Origin: Agrococcus jenensis
GTDB lineage: Bacteria > Actinomycetota > Actinomycetes > Actinomycetales > Microbacteriaceae
DNA length: 64,000 nucleotides
Assembly: GCF_003752465.1 (NCBI RefSeq)
Contig: NZ_RKHJ01000001.1
Location: 1,240,001 to 1,304,000, forward strand
Reading direction: 5' to 3'
In this document: positions 43,802 to 52,632 of the stretch, piece by piece
How positions within the stretch are numbered: position 1 is the stretch's first letter
How the letters are laid out: every line of letters begins with the position of its first letter
Program-made: the position numbers and the translations under genes
Notes under the pieces: generated by a model
Told to the model about the DNA's origin: nothing
What the model saw: the letters and a program-made list of their open reading frames with translations, nothing else
The model's database searches: none

Positions 43802-44643
43802 CCGCGCTGCTCGAGGTGCGCGACCTGCACCTGCGGTTCGGCGGCGTCAAGGCCGTCGACGGGCTCTCGTTCGAGGTGCGCGAGGGCGAGATCCTCGCGG
43901 TCATCGGTCCGAACGGGGCCGGCAAGACGAGCGCGTTCAACTGCATCTCCGGCTTCTACCGCCCGACGAGCGGCTCGATCTCGTTCGACGGCCGGTCGAT
44001 CATGCGGGTGCTGCCGTCCACGATCACGCGCCGCGGCATGGCGCGCACGTTCCAGAACCTCCGCCTCTTCAAGGAGATGACGGTGCTGGACAACGTGAAG
44101 ACGGCGATGCACGCCAATCTCCGCGAGGGCATCTTCGACAACCTGCTGCACACGCCCCGCTACCTGCGCGCCGAAGAGGCGTGCGCTCGCGAGGCGCGCG
44201 GCTGGCTCGACTTCGTCGGATTCGAGGGCGACGAGCAGCTGTTCGTCACGCAGCTGCCCTACGGCGAGCAGCGCCGCGTCGAGATCGCGCGAGCGCTCGC
44301 GACGAGCCCGAAGCTGCTGCTGCTCGACGAGCCCGCCGCGGGCCTCAACTACGGCGAGAAGCAGGGGCTCATGCGGCTCATCCGCAAGATCCGCGACCTC
44401 GGCGTCGGGATCGTGCTCATCGAGCACGACATGGGGCTCGTGATGGAGCTCGCGGAGCGCATCGTCGTGCTCAACTACGGCAAGGAGATCGCCGACGGCA
44501 CGCCCGCCGAGATCAAGGCGAACCCGATCGTCATCGAGGCCTACCTGGGCGCCGAGGACGAGGAGGCCGCGATCGACGACACGACGCTCACGCAGTCGGT
44601 GCCGATCGCGGCGGACGACGAGCGCAAGGGGGAGCAGGCATGA
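43798..44643 (+). CDS. LivG-type ABC ATPase
   Basis: A 281-residue ATPase: Walker A GPNGAGKTS, Q-loop ARTFQNLRLFKEMT, signature-region LPYGEQRRVEIARAL, Walker B LLLLDEPAAGLN. The signature reads YGEQRR instead of LSGGQ, usual for LivG. A 35-residue acidic tail extends beyond the domain. Overlaps both neighbours by 4 bases. Confidence 0.92.
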   Translation: MTALLEVRDLHLRFGGVKAVDGLSFEVREGEILAVIGPNGAGKTSAFNCISGFYRPTSGSISFDGRSIMRVLPSTITRRGMARTFQNLRLFKEMTVLDNVKTAMHANLREGIFDNLLHTPRYLRAEEACAREARGWLDFVGFEGDEQLFVTQLPYGEQRRVEIARALATSPKLLLLDEPAAGLNYGEKQGLMRLIRKIRDLGVGIVLIEHDMGLVMELAERIVVLNYGKEIADGTPAEIKANPIVIEAYLGAEDEEAAIDDTTLTQSVPIAADDERKGEQA

Positions 44644-45350
44644 GCTGGCTCGAGGTCGAGGACGCCGACGTCTTCTACGGGCGGGTCCACGCGCTGCGCG
44701 GGCTGTCGTTCGCGGTCGAGCAGGGCGAGATCGTCTGCCTGCTCGGCAACAACGGCGCGGGCAAGTCGACCACGATGAACCTGCTCTCGGGGCTCGTGCG
44801 GCCCAAGAGCGGGCGCGTGCGGTGGGACGGCGTCGACCTCGCGGCCGCGAAGCCGTGGGACATCGTGTCGAAGGGGCTCGTGCACGTGCCCGAGGGCCGG
44901 CGCATCTTCTCGACGATGACCGTGCACGACAACCTGCTGCTCGGCGGCTACACCGTGAAGGACCAGCGCGCGATCGCGGAGCGCGTCGATCTCGCGTACT
45001 CGCTCATGCCTCGGCTCGCGGAGCGGCGCAAGCAGCAGGGCGGCACGCTCTCCGGCGGCGAGCAGCAGATGCTCGCGATCGGGCGCGCGCTCGTCGCGGG
45101 ACCGCGGCTGCTGCTGCTCGACGAGCCGTCGATGGGGCTCGCGCCGCTCGTGGTGAAGCAGGTGATGGAGATCATCGCCGAGGTGAACCGCCAGGGCACC
45201 ACGGTGCTGCTCGTCGAGCAGAACGCGCGCGCGGCCCTGCGCATCGCGCACCGCGCCTACGTCGTCGAGACGGGGAGCGTCACGCTGCAGGGCGACGCGG
45301 CGGAGCTCGCGAGGGACTCGCGCGTCGTCGACGCATACCTGGGCGCGTGA
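44640..45350 (+). CDS. LivF-type ABC ATPase
   Basis: A 236-residue ATPase: Walker A GNNGAGKST, VPEGRRIFSTMTVHDNLLLG (LivF-specific block), signature LSGGEQQMLAIGRAL, Walker B LLLDEPSMGLAPLVV. Pairs with the LivG-type subunit to power the importer. Last transport gene before the dehydrogenase subunits in the same operon. Confidence 0.93.
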   Translation: MSWLEVEDADVFYGRVHALRGLSFAVEQGEIVCLLGNNGAGKSTTMNLLSGLVRPKSGRVRWDGVDLAAAKPWDIVSKGLVHVPEGRRIFSTMTVHDNLLLGGYTVKDQRAIAERVDLAYSLMPRLAERRKQQGGTLSGGEQQMLAIGRALVAGPRLLLLDEPSMGLAPLVVKQVMEIIAEVNRQGTTVLLVEQNARAALRIAHRAYVVETGSVTLQGDAAELARDSRVVDAYLGA

Positions 45351-45352
45351 GC

Positions 45353-46519
45353 ATGCGGGTGGTCGTGGTCGGCGCCGGGGTGATCGGCGCAGCGTGCGCG
45401 CTGCGGCTCGCGCAGGCGGGCGCCGAGGTGGTGATGGTCGACCGCTCGGGCATCGCGGCGGAGACCTCGAGCCGCTGCGAGGGCAACGTGCTCGTGAGCG
45501 ACAAGAGCGCTGCCACGTCGGTGCGCGCGGAGGCGGAGCTCGCGATCGTGGCCAATGCGATGTGGCGCGACCTCGCTGCCGAGCTCGATGCCGAGCGCGG
45601 CGACGGGCCGGCGACGGAGTACGAGGCGAAGGGCGGCATCGTCGTCGCCTTCCCCGGCGGCGGCGACGCCCTCCTGCGGTTCGCGGAGGGGCAGCGCGCG
45701 ATCGGCATCCGCGCGGAGCCGCTCGACCGCGCGGCGCTCGCGGCGCTCGAGCCCGACCTCTCGGCCGCGGTGGAGCTCGGCGTCCACTACCCCGACGACG
45801 CGCAGGTGCAGCCGTCGCTCGCTACGCAGTCGATGGCGGCTGCGGCGCTGCGGTGCGGCGCCACCGTCGTCCGCGCCGAGGTGACGGGCGCCCGCATGCG
45901 CGGCGACCGGATCGTCGGCGTCGACACGACGACCGGGCCGATCGACGCGGACGCCGTCGTCGTGTGCGCGGGGCCGTGGTCGGGCGAGGTCGCGGGGCGG
46001 CTGGGCACGCACGTCGACATCCGCCCTCGCCGCGGCACGATCCTCGTCACGACGCCCATGCGGCAGCGCGTCCACCACAAGGTCTACGACGCCGACTACG
46101 TCGGCGCCGTCGGTTCGGGCGACGCGGCGCTGCAGACGTCGACCGTCGTGGAGTCGACGCCCGCCGGCACCGTGCTCATCGGCTCGAGCCGCGAGCGCGT
46201 CGGGTTCGACGAGACGGGCACGCTGCCGGCGCTCGCCGAGATCGCGGCGAAGGCGGCCAGGCTGTTCCCGTTCCTCGCCGACGTGCAGCTGCTGCGCACG
46301 TACGCCGGCTTCCGGCCCTTCGCGCCCGATCACCTGCCCGTCATCGGGCCCGACGCGCGGGTCGAGGGGCTCTTCCATGCCTCCGGGCACGAGGGCGCTG
46401 GCATCGGCCTCGCCCCGGCGACCGCAGCCCTCATCGTCCACCACGTGCTCGGCACCGCGGCGCCCTTCGATCCGGCGCCGTTCCTCCACAGCCGTCCCGG
46501 GCTGCAGGTCGCCGCGTGA
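45353..46519 (+). CDS. FAD-dependent D-hydroxyproline dehydrogenase, catalytic (DadA-like) subunit
   Basis: A 388-residue DAO-fold flavoprotein: MRVVVVGAGVIGAACALRLAQAGAEVVMVDR at the N-terminus, SSRCEGNVLVSDKS, and FRPFAPDHLPVIGPDARVEGLFHASGHEGAGIGLAPATA near the C-terminus. With the small [2Fe-2S] protein and the second flavoprotein downstream it forms the heterotrimer known for D-4-hydroxyproline dehydrogenase in pseudomonads, which makes a pyrroline-hydroxy-carboxylate. An in-frame GTG at 45347 overlapping the LivF stop is an alternative start. Confidence 0.85.
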   Translation: MRVVVVGAGVIGAACALRLAQAGAEVVMVDRSGIAAETSSRCEGNVLVSDKSAATSVRAEAELAIVANAMWRDLAAELDAERGDGPATEYEAKGGIVVAFPGGGDALLRFAEGQRAIGIRAEPLDRAALAALEPDLSAAVELGVHYPDDAQVQPSLATQSMAAAALRCGATVVRAEVTGARMRGDRIVGVDTTTGPIDADAVVVCAGPWSGEVAGRLGTHVDIRPRRGTILVTTPMRQRVHHKVYDADYVGAVGSGDAALQTSTVVESTPAGTVLIGSSRERVGFDETGTLPALAEIAAKAARLFPFLADVQLLRTYAGFRPFAPDHLPVIGPDARVEGLFHASGHEGAGIGLAPATAALIVHHVLGTAAPFDPAPFLHSRPGLQVAA

Positions 46520-46758
46520 GCCCCGCGTTCGAGTTCGACGGCCGGGAGGTCGAGGCGCGCGACGGGCAGACGATCGCCGGCGCGCTGATCGCGAGCGGCC
46601 GTGCGTCGTGGCGCACCGCTGCCGGTGCTGAGCGGGGCGTCTTCTGCGGCATCGGCATCTGCCAGGACTGCATCGTCACCGTGAACGGTGCTGCGGGCGT
46701 GCGAGCGTGCCTGCGCACGGCCTGCGAGGGCGACGTCGTCACCCCGGAGGAGCGATGA
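46516..46758 (+). CDS. Small [2Fe-2S] subunit of the dehydrogenase
   Basis: An 80-residue ferredoxin-like protein: FEFDGREVEARDGQTIAGALIASG and FCGIGICQDCIVTV...RACLRT provide the four Cys ligands (C-x4-C-x2-C ... C). This matches the gamma subunit of three-component hydroxyproline and related amine dehydrogenases (HcnA/SoxA-N-terminal type). Both ends overlap the flavoprotein genes by 4 bases, consistent with a stoichiometric complex. Confidence 0.88.
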   Translation: MSPAFEFDGREVEARDGQTIAGALIASGRASWRTAAGAERGVFCGIGICQDCIVTVNGAAGVRACLRTACEGDVVTPEER

Positions 46759-48155
46759 GCGATCGACACGTCATCGTGCTCGGCGCCGGTCCCGCGGGCC
46801 TCGCCGCTGCGAGCGGTGCGCTCGCCGAGGGTGCGCGGGTCACGCTGCTCGACGAGGGCGACCGCCTCGGCGGGCAGTACTGGCGCCATCACGAGCGGCT
46901 GACTGACCCCCGCCTGCAGCATGGCTGGGCGGCGTTCATCGCGCTGCGCGACGCGATCGCGGCGGCGTGCGAGTCGGGGAGGGCGACCGTGCTCCAGCGC
47001 GCGGCGGTGTGGCGGATCGACGGCGAGGCGCGCCGGGTGCACGCGCTCGTGGGGACGGCCGACGCGCCGGGGCGCCGCCGCGTCGAGATCGCGGGCGACG
47101 CGATCGTGCTCGCGACCGGCGCGCACGACCGCGCGCTGCCGCTGCCCGGGTGGACGCTCCCCGGCGTGATCACCGCGGGCGCGGCGCAGGCGCTCGCGAA
47201 GCGCGACGGCGTCGTCGTCGGACGGCGCACGCTCGTCGCGGGCGCCGGGCCGTTCCTGCTGCCGGTCGCGCAGTCGCTCGCGATCGCGGGCAGCGAGGTG
47301 GTTGCGGTGCTCGAGGCGTCGCGGGTGCCGGCGCTCGCCGCGGGGTGGCTGGCCAGGCCCTGGGAGCTGCTCGGCGCCGCCGGCAAGGCAGGCGAGCTCG
47401 CCGAGTACGCCGCGTCGCTCGCGCGCCACCGCACGCCCTACCGCACGGGCCACGGCGTGGTGCGCATCCTCGGCGATCGCCGCGTCGAGGGCGCGGTCAT
47501 CGCGCGCCTCGACCCGCAGTGGCGGCCGATCGCCGGCACCGAGCGCGAGGTGGCGTGCGACGCGGTGGCGCTCGGCCACGGGTTCATGCCGCGCATCGAC
47601 GCAGCCCTGCAGGTCGGATGCGCCGTGACCGACGCGGCGCCCGGCGCCCCGCGCTTCGTGGTGGTCGACGCCGTGCAGCGCACGAGCGTCGACGGCGTGC
47701 TGGCTGCCGGCGAGATCACGGGCATCGGCGGCGCCGACGCGGCGCTCGCCGAGGGCGACCTCGCCGGGCGCACGGCAGCCGGCGCCGCGGAGGCGTCGCT
47801 CCGCAGGGCGGTGCGCCGCCGGGACGCGACCGACGCCTTCGCGCGTCGCCTCGAGGGCGCGCACGGCATGCGCGACGGCTGGCGCACGTGGCTCGAGGAC
47901 GACACGCTCGTGTGCCGGTGCGAATCGGTGGACGCCGGCACGATCGCTCGCGCGGCCGGATCCGCGTCTCGCGCCATGCGCCTCGCTACGCGCGCAGGGC
48001 TCGGCGCCTGCCAGGGCCGCACGTGCGGCGCCGCGGTCGAGGCGCTCTGCGGCGAGCGGCTCGGGCTCGACCGCAGACCGCTGCTCGCGCCGATGCGGCT
48101 GAGCGAGCTCGCCGGTGCGCGCGATGCCCCTGGCGATCTGCCGAGCCCTGTGTAA
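46755..48155 (+). CDS. FAD/NAD(P)-binding subunit of the dehydrogenase with BFD-like Fe-S site
   Basis: A 466-residue pyridine-nucleotide-disulfide-type flavoprotein: VIVLGAGPAGLAAASGALAEGARVTLLDEGDRLGGQYW, a second dinucleotide fold VVVGRRTLVAGAGPFLLPVAQSLA, and a C-terminal BFD-type [2Fe-2S] module with CRC...ACQGRTC. It resembles sarcosine oxidase alpha/HcnB subunits and probably passes electrons from the catalytic subunit on. Its stop lies inside operator B. Confidence 0.88.
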   Translation: MSDRHVIVLGAGPAGLAAASGALAEGARVTLLDEGDRLGGQYWRHHERLTDPRLQHGWAAFIALRDAIAAACESGRATVLQRAAVWRIDGEARRVHALVGTADAPGRRRVEIAGDAIVLATGAHDRALPLPGWTLPGVITAGAAQALAKRDGVVVGRRTLVAGAGPFLLPVAQSLAIAGSEVVAVLEASRVPALAAGWLARPWELLGAAGKAGELAEYAASLARHRTPYRTGHGVVRILGDRRVEGAVIARLDPQWRPIAGTEREVACDAVALGHGFMPRIDAALQVGCAVTDAAPGAPRFVVVDAVQRTSVDGVLAAGEITGIGGADAALAEGDLAGRTAAGAAEASLRRAVRRRDATDAFARRLEGAHGMRDGWRTWLEDDTLVCRCESVDAGTIARAAGSASRAMRLATRAGLGACQGRTCGAAVEALCGERLGLDRRPLLAPMRLSELAGARDAPGDLPSPV

Positions 48156-48170
48156 TATATGACATATTAC
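48152..48170. promoter_or_regulatory. Operator B of the hydroxyproline region (GTAATATATGACATATTAC)
   Basis: 19-bp palindrome whose arms match at 8 of 9 positions, overlapping the stop of the preceding gene and 48 bases before the DHDPS-family ATG. It implies an internal, separately regulated promoter. Confidence 0.7.
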
Positions 48171-48218
48171 GGTGCGCGTCCGGCGCCACCGTCGGACCCG
48201 CAGCGTCAAGGAGCAGCA

Positions 48219-49130
48219 ATGAGCACGATCGATCTGGGCGGCGTCGTCGTCGCGACGGCCCTCGCCTTCAAGGAGGACGCCTCGGCCCCCGCCGGCCTGG
48301 CGGTCGACTACGACCGGTTCGGCGAGCACGTCGACTTCCTCATGGCCAACGGCTGCCGCGGCGTGGGCCCCAACGGCTCGCTCGGCGAGTACTCCTCGCT
48401 CACGGACGACGAGCGCCGCAAGGTCATCCAGGTCGCGAAGGAGGCGGTCGACGGCCGCGGCATCGTCATCGCCGGCGTGCACGGCGTCGGCGGCCACCAG
48501 GCGCGCCACTGGGCCGAGCTCGCGGCCGAGGACGGCGCCGACGGCGTGCTGCTGCTGCCGCCGACGATGTACCGCGCGAACGAGGGCGAGGTCATCGCGC
48601 ACTACCGGGAGGTCGCGAAGGTCGGCCTGCCGATCATGGCCTACAACAACCCCTTCGACACGAAGGTCGACCTCACGCCCTCGCTCGTCGCGAAGCTCGC
48701 CGAGATCCCCGAGGTCGTCGCGATCAAGGAGTTCTCCGGCGACGTGCGCCGTGTCTACGAGATCCGCGAGCTGTGCGACATCGACGTGATCGCCGGCGCC
48801 GACGACGTGCTCCTCGAGATGATGATCAACGGCGCGGTCGGCTGGTTCGCCGGCTACCCCAACGCCTTCCCGAAGGAGGCCGTCGAGCTCTACGATCTGC
48901 TGGTGGCCGGCAAGTGGCAGGAGGCGAAGGCGCTCTACGAGCACCTCGTGCCGGTCTTCCGCTGGGACTCGAAGACCGAGTTCGTGCAGGCGATCAAGCT
49001 GTCGATGGACATCTGCGGCAACTCCTACGGCGGCCCGACGCGGCCGCCCCGCGGCGAGCTCTCCGCCGAGCAGGTCGCCCAGGTCACCGCCGACACCGAG
49101 CGGGCCCTCGCGGCCATCCGCGGACGCTGA
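48219..49130 (+). CDS. DHDPS-family pyrroline-4-hydroxy-2-carboxylate deaminase
   Basis: A 303-residue TIM-barrel enzyme of the dihydrodipicolinate synthase/NAL family. Schiff-base Lys170 in VVAIKEFSGD, CRGVGPNGSLGEYSSLTDDER and YNNPFDTKVDL are diagnostic. In the hydroxyproline pathway the family member deaminates and dehydrates the oxidation product to 2-oxoglutarate semialdehyde, and the adjacent epimerase and aldehyde dehydrogenase fit that role. AAGGAG at 48208-48213. Its stop and the epimerase start share one base (TGATG). Confidence 0.87.
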   Translation: MSTIDLGGVVVATALAFKEDASAPAGLAVDYDRFGEHVDFLMANGCRGVGPNGSLGEYSSLTDDERRKVIQVAKEAVDGRGIVIAGVHGVGGHQARHWAELAAEDGADGVLLLPPTMYRANEGEVIAHYREVAKVGLPIMAYNNPFDTKVDLTPSLVAKLAEIPEVVAIKEFSGDVRRVYEIRELCDIDVIAGADDVLLEMMINGAVGWFAGYPNAFPKEAVELYDLLVAGKWQEAKALYEHLVPVFRWDSKTEFVQAIKLSMDICGNSYGGPTRPPRGELSAEQVAQVTADTERALAAIRGR

Positions 49131-50131
49131 TGCGGGCCAGCCGTGCCTTCCAGGCGGTCGACTCCCACACCGAGGGGATGCCGACGCGCGTCGTGACCGG
49201 CGGCGTCGGGGTCATCCCCGGTGCCACGGCGAACGAGCGGCGGCTGCACGCGATCGAGCACCTCGACGGGCTGAGGGGCCTCCTCATGCACGAGCCGCGC
49301 GGCCACGCCGCGATGTCGGGCGCCATCCTGCAGCCCTCGACGCGCGACGACTGCGACTGGGGCGTCGTCTACATCGAGGCGTCGGGCTTCCTCCCCATGT
49401 GCGGCCACGGCACCATCGGCGTCGCGACCGTGCTCGTCGAGACCGGGATGGTCGAGGTGACGGAGCCCGTCACCGAGATCCGGCTCGACGTGCCCGCCGG
49501 CGTCGTGGTCGCCCGCGTCGAGGTCGAGGGAGGCGCCGCGAAGCGCGTCACGATCGAGAACGTGCCGTCGTTCGTCGAGCGCCTCGACGCCATCATCGAC
49601 GTGCCCGGCGTCGGCCGCGTGCCCTACTCGGTCGCGTGGGGCGGCAACTTCTACGCACTGGTCGACCTCGACGACGTGGGGCTGCCCTTCGACCGGGCGC
49701 GACAGGACGAGATCCTGGCGTGCGGGCTCGCGATCATGGACGCGATCAACGAGCAGGCACCGCCCGCGCATCCGACGCTCGAGGGCTCGGACCACGTGCA
49801 CCACGTCGAGTTCATCGCACCGGGCTCCGACGCGGTGCGCTCGCGGCACGCGATGGCGATCCACCCCGGGTGGTTCGACCGCTCGCCCTGCGGCACGGGC
49901 ACGAGCGCGCGCATGGCCGAGCTCCACGCCCGCGGCGAGCTCGCGCTCGAGACCGACTTCGTCAACGAGTCGTTCATCGGCACCGAGTTCACCGGCCGGC
50001 TGCTGCGCACGACCACCGTCGGCGACCGCGACGCGGTCGTGCCGACGATCGCCGGCCGGGCATGGGTCACGGGGATGGGCACCTACCTGCTCGATCCGTC
50101 CGACCCGTTCCCGCACGGCTTCGAGTTCTGA
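49130..50131 (+). CDS. 4-hydroxyproline 2-epimerase/proline racemase
   Basis: A 333-residue proline-racemase-fold enzyme, cofactor-independent, working by two Cys as acid/base. Cys91 in PMCGHGTIG and Cys254 in SPCGTGTSA are both present, so it is a racemase/epimerase and not a dehydratase. In context it converts trans-4-L- to cis-4-D-hydroxyproline, the substrate of the three-subunit dehydrogenase. Proline racemase activity cannot be excluded from sequence. Confidence 0.88.
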   Translation: MRASRAFQAVDSHTEGMPTRVVTGGVGVIPGATANERRLHAIEHLDGLRGLLMHEPRGHAAMSGAILQPSTRDDCDWGVVYIEASGFLPMCGHGTIGVATVLVETGMVEVTEPVTEIRLDVPAGVVVARVEVEGGAAKRVTIENVPSFVERLDAIIDVPGVGRVPYSVAWGGNFYALVDLDDVGLPFDRARQDEILACGLAIMDAINEQAPPAHPTLEGSDHVHHVEFIAPGSDAVRSRHAMAIHPGWFDRSPCGTGTSARMAELHARGELALETDFVNESFIGTEFTGRLLRTTTVGDRDAVVPTIAGRAWVTGMGTYLLDPSDPFPHGFEF

Positions 50132-50151
50132 TCGACACGAGGGATGACGCC

Positions 50152-51636
50152 ATGACCGACATCGACATCGACGCCGTCGCCGAGCGCGCGGAGCGCGCCG
50201 CGCGGCCCTTCGCCGCGACGGCGCCGCGACACCGAGCCGCCGCCCTCGTCGCGGCCGCCGACGCGCTCGACGCCGCAGCCCCCTCGCTGATCGCGATCGC
50301 GATGCGCGAGACCGGCCTCGCCGAGGGGCGGCTCACGGGCGAGGTGCGGCGCACGTCGAACCAGCTGCGGCTCTTCGCCGAGGCGATCGTCGACGGCGCC
50401 TACCTCGACGCGAGGATCGACGCGCCCGACCCCGAGTACGTCATCGGCCCGCGTCCCGACGTGCGCCGCGTGCTGGAGCCGGTGGGCCCCGTGCTCAACT
50501 TCGCCGCCTCGAACTTCCCCTTCGCGTTCTCGGTCGCGGGCGGCGACACGGCGGCGGCGCTCGCGGCCGGCTGCCCCGTGATCGTCAAGGCGCACTCCGG
50601 CCACCCCGAGCTCTCGCGCGCGACCGCCGAGGTCGTCGTCGGCGCGCTGGCCGAGGCGGGGATGCCTGACGGCGCGTTCCAGCTCATCGAGGGCCAGGCG
50701 AACGGCACGGCGATGCTGGAGCACCCCGCCATCCGCGCCGCCGCGTTCACCGGCTCCGGGCGGGTGGGCCGGATGCTCGCCGACATCGCCGCGGCGCGGC
50801 CGCGCCCCATCCCGTTCTTCGGCGAGCTCGGCTCCGTGAACCCGGCGTACGCGACCGCGGGCGCGGTGGAGGCGGAGCCGGATCTCCTCCGCGGGTTCGT
50901 GGCGTCGGTCGCGGGATCCGCCGGCCAGCTGTGCACGAAGCCCGGGTTCCTCTTCGTACCCGCCGACGCCGACCTCGGCGACGTGCCCGACGCGGCCAGC
51001 GGCGTGCCGGAGCACCGGCTGCTCAACCCCGGCATCGGCACGTCCTTCGAGGCGCGGAGGGCCGAGGTGCTCGGGACCGACGGCGTGCGGGTGCTCGCCG
51101 AGGGCGCCGTGCGGGTCGACGGCGACGACCAGCGCTGGGCGACGCCGACGATCGTCGAGGTCTCGGCCGACGCGCTCGACGCGGCCGGCGACGCGCTGCT
51201 CGAGGAGTCCTTCGGGCCGCTCTCGGTCATCGTCCGCTACGACGCGCTCGAGGCCCTGCCGGCCCTCCACGAGCGGCTCTTCCCCGGCAACCTGACGTCG
51301 ACGCTGCACGCGACGGACGCGGAGGCCGATGCCGTGCGCCCGCTCGTCGACGCGCTGTCCGAGACGAGCGGCCGCGTGCTGTTCGGCGGCTGGCCGACGG
51401 GCGTCTCTGTGACGAGCGCCATGCAGCACGGCGGGCCCTACCCGGCGACCACCACGGATGCGACGAGCGTGGGCACCGCGGCGATCACGCGCTTCCTGCG
51501 GGGCGTCGCCTACCAGGACGCGCCGGAGTCGCTGCTGCCGGCACCGCTGCAGGACGCCAACCCGTGGGGCGTGCCGCAGCGCCGGAGCGAGCCCGGCCTC
51601 TCGTCGGGCTGGGGCGGGCTCAGCGGCGCGTTCTGA
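50152..51636 (+). CDS. 2-oxoglutarate semialdehyde dehydrogenase (ALDH family)
   Basis: A 494-residue aldehyde dehydrogenase. EPVGPVLNFAASNFPFAFSVAGGDTAAALAAGCPVIVKAH is the AldH/KGSADH-type N-terminal region, FFGELGSVNP carries the catalytic-base Glu225, and the nucleophile is Cys261 in GQLCTKPG. It would oxidise the semialdehyde to 2-oxoglutarate with NADP as the last step of the pathway. The start follows GAGGGATGACGCC. Its stop lies in a hairpin shared with the convergent racemase gene. Confidence 0.88.
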   Translation: MTDIDIDAVAERAERAARPFAATAPRHRAAALVAAADALDAAAPSLIAIAMRETGLAEGRLTGEVRRTSNQLRLFAEAIVDGAYLDARIDAPDPEYVIGPRPDVRRVLEPVGPVLNFAASNFPFAFSVAGGDTAAALAAGCPVIVKAHSGHPELSRATAEVVVGALAEAGMPDGAFQLIEGQANGTAMLEHPAIRAAAFTGSGRVGRMLADIAAARPRPIPFFGELGSVNPAYATAGAVEAEPDLLRGFVASVAGSAGQLCTKPGFLFVPADADLGDVPDAASGVPEHRLLNPGIGTSFEARRAEVLGTDGVRVLAEGAVRVDGDDQRWATPTIVEVSADALDAAGDALLEESFGPLSVIVRYDALEALPALHERLFPGNLTSTLHATDAEADAVRPLVDALSETSGRVLFGGWPTGVSVTSAMQHGGPYPATTTDATSVGTAAITRFLRGVAYQDAPESLLPAPLQDANPWGVPQRRSEPGLSSGWGGLSGAF

Positions 51637-51652
51637 CGCGAGGCTGCGTCAG
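51633..51652. terminator. Short bidirectional hairpin over both convergent stops
   Basis: CTGACGC (51633-51639) and GCGTCAG (51646-51652) with a 6-base loop include the TGA of the dehydrogenase and of the racemase gene. Confidence 0.5.
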
Positions 51653-52632
51653 CGGAGGCTGAAGCCCGCGGCGAGCGGGTCGCGGGGGTCGAGCTCGAAC
51701 GTGCTCGACCCCACGCGGTGGGCCATGCCCTCGACCTCGGGCAGCACGCCCTCGGCGATCGTCGCGGCGACGCGGCCGAGGAAGCGCGTGCCGATGATCG
51801 AGTCGTGCGTGAGCACCTCGCCCTCGGCCAGCTCGCCGCGGGCATGCAGGAGCGCGACGCGCGCCGCGGTGCCCGAGCCGCACGGGCTGCGGTCGACCTC
51901 GCCGTCGGCGAAGACGGTCACGTTGCGCTGGTGGGGGCCGGTCGCATCCCGGCCCAGGTCGTCGACGAGGATCGTGCCGTAGACGCCCGAGAGGCGCTGG
52001 TCGTCGAGCTGCGCCGCCGGGTGGCGGTCCACCGCCCACTTGATCTCGCGGCCGATCGCGATGAGCGCCGCCGTGTGCTGCGGCTCGACCGAGAGCCCGA
52101 CGGCCGAGGCCGGCAGGGTCGCGTAGACGGCGCCGCCGAACACGAGGTCGACCTCGACGTCGCCGCGGCTCGTGGTGAGGGGCACGCCCGTCACGAGCAC
52201 CCTCGACGCGACGCTGCGGAACACGACCCGCGTCGTGCGCCCGCCCTCGCGGTGCACGACGGCCTGCACGCGCCCGCTCGGCACGTCGATCGTCACGGTC
52301 GCCTCGCCGTCGTCCGGCGCCGCGACGCGACCGGTCTCGACGGCCCACGCGCCGAGCGCGATGGTGCCGTGGCCGCACGCGGTCGAGAAGCCGTCCTTGT
52401 GCCAGAAGAGCACGCCGAAGTCGGCGCCCTCGTCGTCCGGCGGCGTGATGAAGCCGCCGTACATGTCGTCATGGCCCCGCGGCTCGAGGCAGAGGAACCG
52501 CCGGGCGTCGTCCGGCGCGCCCGTCATCGCGCGCACGCGACGCTCGGCGACGGTGGCGCCCGTCGTCGCGACGCTCGTCACGATGCGGAACGGCTCGCCC
52601 GCCGTGTGCCAGTCCTCGGTCTCGAACCTCAT
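51649..52632 (-). CDS. Second proline racemase family protein
   Basis: A 327-residue member of the same fold as the 49130-50131 product, but from a different subfamily: WHTAGEPFRIV replaces the other's SHTEGMPTRVV. Cys86 in STACGHGTIALG and Cys251 in DRSPCGSGTAAR are both present, so racemisation/epimerisation is likelier than trans-3-hydroxyproline dehydration, where the second Cys is usually Thr. It overlaps the ornithine-cyclodeaminase-type gene by 4 bases. Confidence 0.85.
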   Translation of the reverse strand: MRFETEDWHTAGEPFRIVTSVATTGATVAERRVRAMTGAPDDARRFLCLEPRGHDDMYGGFITPPDDEGADFGVLFWHKDGFSTACGHGTIALGAWAVETGRVAAPDDGEATVTIDVPSGRVQAVVHREGGRTTRVVFRSVASRVLVTGVPLTTSRGDVEVDLVFGGAVYATLPASAVGLSVEPQHTAALIAIGREIKWAVDRHPAAQLDDQRLSGVYGTILVDDLGRDATGPHQRNVTVFADGEVDRSPCGSGTAARVALLHARGELAEGEVLTHDSIIGTRFLGRVAATIAEGVLPEVEGMAHRVGSSTFELDPRDPLAAGFSLR

